From Bacillota bacterium (GTDB lineage: Bacteria; Bacillota; Clostridia; Christensenellales; Aristaeellaceae), in contig JAEWTC010000199.1 in assembly GCA_023459675.1 (NCBI GenBank), positions 1 to 13,229 on the forward strand: a stretch of DNA of 13,229 bases, read 5' to 3'. The position numbers and the translations under genes are program-made. The notes beneath the pieces are model-generated. The model saw only the letters and a list, made by a program, of their open reading frames with translations, searched no databases and was not told the DNA's origin. Below, piece after piece: positions 1 to 6,095 of the stretch (position 1 is the stretch's first letter; every line of letters begins with the position of its first letter).

Positions 1-357
1 GTGGTGGAGAGCTTTATGAGCGCTATGTTCAACAGCGTGGACCAGGGGAACAAGCGAATCCGGCAGGCCCTGAACATTATGGCGGAGCGCTACGCTCAGC
101 CGCTGACGCTGCCGATGGTGGCACGGGAGGTGGGGCTGAGCCCCAGCTATTTCTCCGCGCTGTTTCAGCGTATCGTGGGGATGAGCTTCCGCGAGCAGCT
201 TTGCCGCATCCGCGTGGAGGAGAGCAAGCTTTTGCTGCTGTCCACGGAGTATCCGCTGGCGTCCGTCTCGCTTGCGATGGGGTTTGCCGATCAGAGTTAT
301 TTTTGCAAGGTGTTCAAGCGCGTCACGGGTATTACGCCCGGCCAGTACCGCCAGTAG
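1..357 (+). CDS. AraC-family transcriptional regulator, C-terminal part (5' end outside window)
   Basis: The visible 118 residues are almost entirely an AraC/XylS DNA-binding domain with two helix-turn-helix units. The first is around residues 34-60 (LTLPMVAREVGLSPSYFSAL) and the second around 84-108 (ASVSLAMGFADQSYFCKVFK), followed by the family's closing signature GITPGQYR. The second unit keeps the usual GF-x-DQSYF-x-KVFK pattern. The open frame reaches base 1 without an upstream stop. The GTG at base 1 has no visible ribosome binding site, so I treat the gene as cut by the window edge; the missing N-terminal part would hold the sensor or a response-regulator receiver domain. A short stand-alone DNA-binding protein cannot be excluded. 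The stop is TAG at 355-357 and no U-tailed terminator follows. The downstream amidase has its own promoter, so no shared operon is needed. The effector and targets are unknown. Confidence 0.85.
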   Translation: MVESFMSAMFNSVDQGNKRIRQALNIMAERYAQPLTLPMVAREVGLSPSYFSALFQRIVGMSFREQLCRIRVEESKLLLLSTEYPLASVSLAMGFADQSYFCKVFKRVTGITPGQYRQ

Positions 358-428
358 CGACATTCACCCGAAGGCCGGCCGCCGCGTGCGGCACGGGAAA
401 TCTGCGAAGCGGGTTTTGCCTGCGTTCA

Positions 429-458
429 TTGACAGGCAGCGCGCTTCGTTGGTATGAT
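429..458 (+). promoter_or_regulatory. Sigma-A-type promoter of the amidase gene
   Basis: A perfect -35 box TTGACA (429-434) and a -10 box TATGAT (453-458) are separated by 18 bp. The -10 is preceded by TGG, giving an extended -10 (TGN). Transcription would begin near 465, just ahead of the ribosome binding site GAAGGAG at 471-477. Confidence 0.75.
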
Positions 459-487
459 GGCGTCAATTCCGAAGGAGCGTTTACCCG

Positions 488-1786
488 ATGAAAAAAGCGC
501 TGATCTGGCTTATGGTGTTCCTTCTTTCCGCGGCGCAGGCGGAGGGGCTGACCGTAACTCCCGCCGCGGGCGGGTTTTCCTACCGTTTCGAGGCGGAGGA
601 GCCGTTTTATACCCTGCGCTGGGCAACGGACGCGGAAACGGCGCAATGCACCGTATATGCGCAGGACGGACAGTTTTCGGGCGATATCGCGCTTCCGCAC
701 ACGGTTGCGGCCTCGCAGCTTCAGGTGACGGTGGAAACCCTGAAAGGCAAGGAGTTGTATGCGGCGCAGGCAGTTACACCGGCCGTGGAGCAGGCCGCCG
801 CGCAGAACAATCTGCCCGCCGCCGACCCGGCCCATAGGCTGTACGACGTGGAAATCACCCCGCTGATTCACGCGATGCGGGTTCGGTTCCGTGCGCCTGG
901 GCGTCCGTCGTTGCTGCTCAAATACCGCAGCTCCACCGAAAAGGGCGCGGTGATCCTGTTTCCGGGGGAAGACTTCTGGTACGAGTGCGTGCTCGCGCTT
1001 CCGTACACCTATGCGAGCAACAATGTGGTGCTGACGGTTGCCGACGCGAAAAATAAGAACGATCTGTATGAAATTATGCTGCGCACCGCTTATGAAACGC
1101 CGCAGGCTCCGGCGCAGGGGGAGGGCAGGCTCAGCGGCGTGACCGTGTGTATCGATCCCGGGCATCAGGAAACCGCCAAACAGATTACCGAAGCCGTGGG
1201 GCCGGGTCTGAACGGCACGAAGAAAAGCGATCTGGGAATGGCGCGCGGCACGGTTACGCGGCGGCTGGAAGCGATCGTGGTTTTGGAAATCGCATTCCTT
1301 TTGCGCGACGAGCTGGTAAAGCAAGGCGCGACCGTCGTTATGACCCGGGAAACCCAGGAGGGGTATGTGTCCAACATCCGGCGGGCGGAGATTGCCGCCG
1401 AGGCGGACGCGGATTTCCTTTTGCGCCTGCACTGCAACCTGCGGGATACGGAAGCCACGCAGGGCATCGGCATCTACTGTCCATTCGGCTCGGACTACGC
1501 CAAGGCGATCGCCGGGGAGGACGAATGGCGCGCGATGGGGGATACGCTGCTGTTTGCCATGCAAAGCGCCACGGGGCAGGCAAAGGGAAACACGGCGCTT
1601 ACCAACCGTTTCATCGGCAACAATTGGGCGCTGATGCCAAGCTTTTTGATTGAGATGGGGTATATGAGCAACCCCGTGGAAGACGTTCTGCTGTCCGCAC
1701 CCGCATATCAGCGCATGCTTGCGGCCGGAATGGCGGAAGGGGTGTATCAACTGGCGGTGCGCCGGGGGCTGGTCACAGCACCCTGA
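488..1786 (+). CDS. Exported N-acetylmuramoyl-L-alanine amidase (Amidase_3 family)
   Basis: Predicted zinc amidase that cleaves the bond between N-acetylmuramic acid and L-alanine in peptidoglycan, acting outside the membrane. Residues 1-18 form a signal peptide (KK, then a hydrophobic run ending SAAQA). The catalytic domain covers about 217-430. Zinc ligands visible by family pattern are His226 (CIDPGHQ), Glu261 (RRLEAIV) and His315 (RLHCN), with catalytic Glu389 in IEMGYMSN. The loop after His226, containing AVGPGLNGTKKS, matches the amidase subgroup with a long GPG loop. Residues 20-210 do not match a domain I recognise; they look like two beta-rich repeats and may bind the wall. The ATG lies 10 nt after GAAGGAG. 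The gene has its own promoter and overlaps the convergent NlpC/P60 gene by 14 bp. A role in cell separation or spore-cortex/wall turnover is inference. Confidence 0.88.
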   Translation: MKKALIWLMVFLLSAAQAEGLTVTPAAGGFSYRFEAEEPFYTLRWATDAETAQCTVYAQDGQFSGDIALPHTVAASQLQVTVETLKGKELYAAQAVTPAVEQAAAQNNLPAADPAHRLYDVEITPLIHAMRVRFRAPGRPSLLLKYRSSTEKGAVILFPGEDFWYECVLALPYTYASNNVVLTVADAKNKNDLYEIMLRTAYETPQAPAQGEGRLSGVTVCIDPGHQETAKQITEAVGPGLNGTKKSDLGMARGTVTRRLEAIVVLEIAFLLRDELVKQGATVVMTRETQEGYVSNIRRAEIAAEADADFLLRLHCNLRDTEATQGIGIYCPFGSDYAKAIAGEDEWRAMGDTLLFAMQSATGQAKGNTALTNRFIGNNWALMPSFLIEMGYMSNPVEDVLLSAPAYQRMLAAGMAEGVYQLAVRRGLVTAP

Positions 1787-2594
1787 ACCACACGTAGGAC
1801 GAGGTTTCGTAGATGTTGAACATCGTCAGCATATAGCCGTTCAAATCGAAATAATAGTGATCGCTTTTGTACATGCGCAGGTAATGGGGCGCGTCCTCGA
1901 TGTGCATGCCGACGATCGTAAACGCCACGCCGCCGTTGGTGGTGTTGCAATGCAGATCGTTTTCCTCTATATACCGCGCGTAACGCTCCCCGTAGGGCGG
2001 GTTTTTGCCGCAGTGAATGAGCAGCGGATACTCCAGATACTTGGCCAACTCGGGCACTTCCTCCGCCGTATACCCGTAGTCCGCAAGCGTGCCCACATAC
2101 ATCATGATATGCCGCTGGTTGACTTTGGTCACCAGATAATCGCCGATTTGCAGCACGTTTTTCAGCTGATCGTACGGCACGTCCTTGACGGGCAGGTGGT
2201 TTTTCCCGTAATCCCCGTATTTCGTGATCATGTATTCCAGCGTATCGTTCTTGGGGCGTCCGGTTTCCAGGTTGATCCAGTCGGTAAACCCGGAGCAATC
2301 AAACCCGTAAATATAGCGCTGGCCCTCGGTGTAGATTTTCATGTTTTCCTGCGCGTGGCCGATGGTCATCAGCTGCTCCGGGTGCTTGCCCCCGAAAAAA
2401 TAGGGCACGCCCAGCTCGTAACGCACCTCTACGTTCGCGCCGGTAATCTCGTTGTACCGCTCCAAAATGGGGTTTCCCGCTTCCAGCATCTGAAACGCGG
2501 TGTCCAGCAGAATGTTGCGCTCGATCAGTGCGGATGCGTGCGCCGCGCTGCAAAGAAGTATAAGCAGGGCGAGCAGTGCCAGTCCTTTTCTCAT
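1773..2594 (-). CDS. Exported NlpC/P60-type cysteine peptidase-like protein
   Basis: Probable cell-wall cysteine peptidase or amidase of the NlpC/P60 (CHAP-like) fold. Using the ATG at 2594 the product is 273 residues. The more upstream in-frame GTG at 2603 lies inside the ribosome binding site AAGGGTGG, so ATG is preferred. Residues 1-22 form a signal peptide (RKGLALLALLILL, ending AHASA). A PYFFGG motif at 64-69 resembles the family's PYxWGG. The catalytic Cys100 sits in GFDCSGF, the catalytic His162 in RHIMMYVG, and His194 (LLIHCG) is the likely third residue. Spacing is wider than in short NlpC/P60 domains: about 30 residues separate PYFFGG from the Cys motif, and an 80-residue tail follows His194. 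The gene converges on the amidase, so two wall hydrolases face each other. The exact bond cut is unknown, and loss of activity cannot be excluded from sequence alone. Confidence 0.78.
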   Translation of the reverse strand: MRKGLALLALLILLCSAAHASALIERNILLDTAFQMLEAGNPILERYNEITGANVEVRYELGVPYFFGGKHPEQLMTIGHAQENMKIYTEGQRYIYGFDCSGFTDWINLETGRPKNDTLEYMITKYGDYGKNHLPVKDVPYDQLKNVLQIGDYLVTKVNQRHIMMYVGTLADYGYTAEEVPELAKYLEYPLLIHCGKNPPYGERYARYIEENDLHCNTTNGGVAFTIVGMHIEDAPHYLRMYKSDHYYFDLNGYMLTMFNIYETSSYVWFRVL

Positions 2595-2963
2595 GTGTTC
2601 CACCCTTACGTTTGGCTTTGGGGCGCCCGGCCTCGGCCATCGCCTGCGAGCCGTTTCCGCCGCTCCCGGCTGGTATTTACAGGCGGCTTTGCGGCGGATA
2701 TTTACGGTTTAACAGCGCGAAAACGGCCTGCAAACAGGGGCGCTGCGGTTTTCAGCCGGAGGAGACCGACCGAATTTTTCACATTGTAACAGATTATGTT
2801 TGGCAAATCCAGCGAAAACCATGTACTTTATGCTTTATTTTTTACCATTCCTCTGCTATACTTTGAAGGCTGATATCAAATTGAAGGCATCATCACACAA
2901 TTCAATCGTGAACCGTTGATTGTATGCATGGCGCTAATGTTCATCATATTAAGGGGGATCATC
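2595..2963. other. Divergent intergenic region between the NlpC/P60 and EF-G-like genes
   Basis: This 369-bp gap has two halves of different composition. Bases 2610-2760 are GC-rich and hold a nested imperfect inverted repeat (CAGCGC 2713-2718 with GCGCTG 2740-2745, enclosing CCTG 2727-2730 with CAGG 2735-2738). They also hold two direct copies of TATTTAC (2674-2680 and 2699-2705). Bases 2775-2960 are AT-rich and carry the EF-G-like promoter and leader. I see no convincing gene and no riboswitch I recognise. I also could not place a convincing minus-strand promoter for the NlpC/P60 gene. Confidence 0.6.
2834..2862 (+). promoter_or_regulatory. Extended -10 promoter of the EF-G-like gene
   Basis: The -10 box TATACT (2857-2862) is preceded by TGC, giving an extended -10 element. 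The hexamer 17 bp upstream, TTTATT (2834-2839), is a weak -35. Transcription would begin near 2869, leaving a leader of about 95 nt before the ATG at 2964. The AT-rich surroundings contrast with the GC-rich coding DNA. Confidence 0.55.
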
Positions 2964-5045
2964 ATGGCTGGTTTTGAAACCAAGGACATTCGGAACATTG
3001 CCATCCTGGGGCATGGCGGCGAAGGCAAAACAACGCTCGTGGAAGGTTTGCTGTTCGCCGCCGGCGTCACGGATCGGCAGGGCAGGGTGGAAGACGGCGC
3101 CACGGTGACGGACTTTGACCCGGAGGAGATCAAGCGCCATATTTCCATCAGCACGGCTGTCGCGCCCATCGAGTGGAAAAAGAAGAAGCTCAACATTATC
3201 GACGTTCCCGGATACTTTGATTTTGTCGGGGAAATGATCGGCCCGCTGCGCGTGGCGGAAACGGCCGGCATTCTGGTCAACGCGTCCAGCGGCATCGCCG
3301 TGGGCACGGAGAAGGCCTGGCAGTACGCGACCAAGTTCAACGTCGGAAAGCTCCTGATCGTCAACCAGATGGACCGCGAGCACGCGGATTTCCAGAAGGT
3401 GTGCGCGCAGCTGCGGGAAAAATTCGGCGCAAGCGTGGTGCCCATCCTGCTGCCCATCGGCAGCGGCGAGAGCTTTAAGGGCATGGTCAACGTTTTGGAA
3501 AACAAGGCGTACGATTGCACCGGCAAAGTTCCCAAGGAGATCGACATTCCCGCGGGCATGGCGGGCAGCATCTCTTCGGCGATGGACGAAATCACCGAAG
3601 CCGCCGCCGGCGCAGACGACGAACTGATGATGAAATACCTGGAAGGCGAAGCGCTGACGCCCGAAGAGCTGCTAAACGGCTTCTCCATGGGCATGGCAAA
3701 GGGCGAGATCACACCCGTGGTTCCGTGCTCCGCGGTAACGTCCGTCGGCGTGACCATGCTGTTGGATGTAATCGCCAACTTCCTGCCTTCACCCGCAGGC
3801 AGCGCTTACAAGGCCGTAGATCTGAAAACCAACGCGGAAGTCACCCGCAAATGCGTAAGCACCGAGCCGTTTTCCGCATACATCTATAAAACCATCGCCG
3901 ACCCGTTTGTAGGCAAGCTCTCCCTGTTCAAAGTGATGAGCGGCGTGCTGACCCAAAGCACCTCGATTTTCAACCCCAAGGAAGGGAAAACCGAGAAGAT
4001 CGCCGGCGTGAACATCCTGCGCGGCAAGAAGCTGCTCCCGGTCGATCAGCTGAACGCTGGCGATTTCGGCGCGATGGCCAAGCTGCAGGTGACGAGCACG
4101 GGCGATACCCTGTGCGATCAGGCAAGCCAGATCGTGTATCCCAAGCTGGAGTTCCCGGCCCCCTGCATCAGCAAAGCTGTGTTCGCCTCCAAGCAGGGCG
4201 AGGAAGACAAGGTCTTCAGCGGCCTGGCGAAGCTCCAGGAAGAAGATCCTTCCATCAGCGTGGAGAAAAACATGGAAACCGGTGAAACGCTGGTATGGGC
4301 GCAGGGCGACCTGCACCTGGACGTCGTCAGAAACAAGCTGGCCTCCAAGTTCGGCGCGCTGGCCGAGATGCAGGATCCCCGCATCCCGTACCGTGAAACC
4401 ATCAAGAAGACCGTAAAGGCGCAGGGCCGCCACAAGAAGCAGTCAGGCGGCCACGGCCAGTTCGGCGACGTGTGGATCGAGTTCTCCCCGATCGGCGATA
4501 CCAATATTGTGTTCGAGTTCGAGGACGCCGTCGTGGGCGGCGTCGTGCCGCGCAACTTTATCCCGTCCGTTGAAAAAGGCCTGCGTGAAAACATTGTCAA
4601 AGGCGTGCTCGCCGGGTACCCGATGGTCGGGCTGCACGCGAAACTGTACGACGGCTCCTACCACGCGGTAGACTCTTCCGAAATGGCGTTCAAAACCGCC
4701 GCCCGCATCTCCTTTAAGAAGGGCTGTATGGAAGCGGGCCCTGTGCTGCTGGAGCCGATCATGCGCGTCAACGTGTTCGTACCCGACGAATACATGGGCG
4801 ACATCATGGGCGACATGAACAAGCGGCGCGGCCGCATCATGGGCATGAACCAGGTGGACGGCATGCAGAAGCTGGAAGCCGAAGCGCCCCTTGCCGAAAT
4901 GTTCAAGTACGCCACCGATCTGCGCTCCATGACGCAGGCGCGCGGTTACTTCGTAATGAACTTCGAACGGTACGAGGAAGTGCCGGCCAACGTTGCGCAG
5001 AAGATCATCGAAAGCGCGCAGAAGGACGAAGAGGAAGAAGATTAA
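2964..5045 (+). CDS. fusA2: Elongation factor G-like translation GTPase (EF-G2 type paralogue)
   Basis: Ribosome-associated GTPase of the EF-G family, 693 residues. The start is the ATG at 2964 behind AAGGGGG (2951-2957); the upstream in-frame ATG at 2916 adds 16 hydrophobic residues and has no such site. GTPase motifs: G1 GHGGEGKTT (16-24), G2 region KRHISIS (57-63), G3 DVPGYFDF (80-87), G4 NQMD (134-137), and a G5-like CSA. Domains II-V follow. Domain IV opens with QSGGHGQFG and keeps the tip loop GSYHAVDSSE (564-573), and the tail is acidic (DEEEED). G1 differs from the AHIDAGKTT of housekeeping EF-G, and the G3 histidine implicated in GTP hydrolysis is Tyr84. Both traits point to the EF-G2/EF-G-like branch, so the essential fusA is probably elsewhere. 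Whether it translocates, acts in stress or recycling, or has little ribosome-stimulated GTPase activity is unknown. It is transcribed alone or with the kinase downstream. Confidence 0.9.
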   Translation: MAGFETKDIRNIAILGHGGEGKTTLVEGLLFAAGVTDRQGRVEDGATVTDFDPEEIKRHISISTAVAPIEWKKKKLNIIDVPGYFDFVGEMIGPLRVAETAGILVNASSGIAVGTEKAWQYATKFNVGKLLIVNQMDREHADFQKVCAQLREKFGASVVPILLPIGSGESFKGMVNVLENKAYDCTGKVPKEIDIPAGMAGSISSAMDEITEAAAGADDELMMKYLEGEALTPEELLNGFSMGMAKGEITPVVPCSAVTSVGVTMLLDVIANFLPSPAGSAYKAVDLKTNAEVTRKCVSTEPFSAYIYKTIADPFVGKLSLFKVMSGVLTQSTSIFNPKEGKTEKIAGVNILRGKKLLPVDQLNAGDFGAMAKLQVTSTGDTLCDQASQIVYPKLEFPAPCISKAVFASKQGEEDKVFSGLAKLQEEDPSISVEKNMETGETLVWAQGDLHLDVVRNKLASKFGALAEMQDPRIPYRETIKKTVKAQGRHKKQSGGHGQFGDVWIEFSPIGDTNIVFEFEDAVVGGVVPRNFIPSVEKGLRENIVKGVLAGYPMVGLHAKLYDGSYHAVDSSEMAFKTAARISFKKGCMEAGPVLLEPIMRVNVFVPDEYMGDIMGDMNKRRGRIMGMNQVDGMQKLEAEAPLAEMFKYATDLRSMTQARGYFVMNFERYEEVPANVAQKIIESAQKDEEEED

Positions 5046-5064
5046 GTTCACCTCGAACGCTTAC

Positions 5065-5093
5065 AACCCTTCCCGGCTTCGGGAAGGGTTTTT
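5065..5093 (+). terminator. Rho-independent terminator after the EF-G-like gene
   Basis: An 11-bp perfect stem (AACCCTTCCCG 5065-5075 with CGGGAAGGGTT 5080-5090) carries a 4-nt loop GCTT. It is followed directly by further T, for a run of five (5089-5093). It lies 20 bp after the EF-G-like stop codon and only 20 bp before the next start codon. Confidence 0.88.
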
Positions 5094-5113
5094 CCCACAG
5101 AAGGAGGGGCTGT

Positions 5114-6037
5114 ATGGTCACCACCGTTTGCTTGAACCCGGCAGTCGATAAAAACGCAGATGTGGAACAGCTTCAAATCGGCAAGGTGCATCGCCTGGGG
5201 AACCCCCGCATTACGCTTGGCGGCAAGGGAATCAACGTTGCCGTGGTACTGGGCAAACTGCACGCGGACGTGGGCTGCGTCAGCTTCGTCGGCGAGGGCG
5301 ATATTCCGCTTTTCGTGCAGAGCATGGAAAAAGACGAGGTTCGGTTCTACGCCATACAGGTGCCCGGTAACGTGCGCCGCAACCTGAAAATCGTAGACGG
5401 CAAAACCCGGATCGTAACCGAGTTCAACGAACAGGGCCCCGAGGCGGACGCCGAAGCGTTTGACCAGCTGATGCGCACGCTTGTCCGGCTTGCCAAAACC
5501 AGCCGTTACGTTGCCCTTTGCGGCAGCCTGCCGCCCGGACTTGCGCCGGATACCTATCAAACCATCATGCGCAGGCTCAACGGGAAACCGCTGATCGTGG
5601 ATACCTCAGGCCCCGCCCTGCGTTATGCCGTGCAGGAGAAGCCGTTCCTCATCAAGCCGAACCTGACGGAGCTGGAGGAGCTGACGCAAACAGCCCTGCC
5701 CACCCCGGAGGCCGTGAAGAACGCGGCCGTTGCGCTGTGCGAGGCCGGTATCGCGCATGTGGCGGTATCGCTGGGCGAGCGCGGCGCGATCCTCACCAAC
5801 GGCAAGCGCACGGTGTTTGCGCCCGCCATTCCCGTGGCGGCGGCGTCCACGGTCGGCGCGGGAGATTCCATGCTCGCGGGCATTCTCTACGGCTTGGAAC
5901 GCGGCGAAACGGCCTTCGAAGCCCTGCGCTACGGCGTGGCCGCGGGTTCCGCCTGCGTGAAGGGCGGCAGCGTGCACGCGTTCAGCGTGCAGGATTTTCA
6001 AACGCTTCTCCAACGGGCCGAGGTACGGGAAATATAG
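5114..6037 (+). CDS. PfkB-family hexose-phosphate kinase, 1-phosphofructokinase type
   Basis: Cytoplasmic kinase of the ribokinase/PfkB superfamily, 307 residues, the usual length for 1-phosphofructokinase (FruK) or tagatose-6-phosphate kinase (LacC). It would phosphorylate fructose 1-phosphate, or a similar ketose phosphate, with ATP to the bisphosphate for glycolysis. Visible motifs are the N-terminal TVCLNPAVD (sugar contact), PfkB signature 1 GGKGINVA (36-43), CGSLPPG (136-142), KPN (181-183), and signature 2 STVGAGDSM (245-253) with catalytic base Asp251 and the GAGD anion hole. The start ATG is 4 nt after AAGGAGGGG. No fructose PTS gene or FruR-type repressor is adjacent, so the substrate is not settled by context. 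It lies 20 bp after a terminator with no space for its own promoter, so expression probably depends on read-through. It converges on the GH65 gene across a shared terminator. Confidence 0.85.
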   Translation: MVTTVCLNPAVDKNADVEQLQIGKVHRLGNPRITLGGKGINVAVVLGKLHADVGCVSFVGEGDIPLFVQSMEKDEVRFYAIQVPGNVRRNLKIVDGKTRIVTEFNEQGPEADAEAFDQLMRTLVRLAKTSRYVALCGSLPPGLAPDTYQTIMRRLNGKPLIVDTSGPALRYAVQEKPFLIKPNLTELEELTQTALPTPEAVKNAAVALCEAGIAHVAVSLGERGAILTNGKRTVFAPAIPVAAASTVGAGDSMLAGILYGLERGETAFEALRYGVAAGSACVKGGSVHAFSVQDFQTLLQRAEVREI

Positions 6038-6051
6038 GTTGATTTCACAGC

Positions 6052-6082
6052 AAAAAGCGCGGGAACATCCCGCGCTTTTTTT
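6052..6082. terminator. Bidirectional terminator between the PfkB-family kinase and GH65 genes
   Basis: A 13-bp perfect stem (AAAAAGCGCGGGA 6052-6064 with TCCCGCGCTTTTT 6068-6080) has a 3-nt loop. It ends in seven T on the plus strand and five T on the minus strand. It lies between converging genes, 14 bp after the kinase stop and 13 bp beyond the GH65 stop, so it can serve both. Confidence 0.88.
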
Positions 6083-6095
6083 GTTTTCGTTCCGG

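Noticed and set aside
366..428. Possible terminator for the left AraC-type gene
   Set aside because: Small GC-rich stems such as GCCG-CGTG-CGGC are present, but no T-run follows and the stems are short.
332..1750. Long open frame of 472 codons on the minus strand, antisense to the amidase gene
   Set aside because: It is rich in Arg, His and Gly, lacks domain motifs and lies fully opposite a gene with clear catalytic residues. It is a shadow frame in GC-rich DNA.
2713..2745. Nested inverted repeat considered as a terminator
   Set aside because: There is no T-run on either strand at the right position, and it lies upstream of two divergent genes, so it was kept only as a low-interest observation.
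1719..2789. Plus-strand open frame of 356 codons across the NlpC/P60 gene
   Set aside because: It is opposite a coding gene with a signal peptide and catalytic motifs. The frame has no motifs and no ribosome binding site.
2916..2963. Upstream ATG for the EF-G-like gene adding 16 residues
   Set aside because: No ribosome binding site precedes it, the extension is hydrophobic and absent from EF-G N-termini, and AAGGGGG sits correctly before the ATG at 2964.
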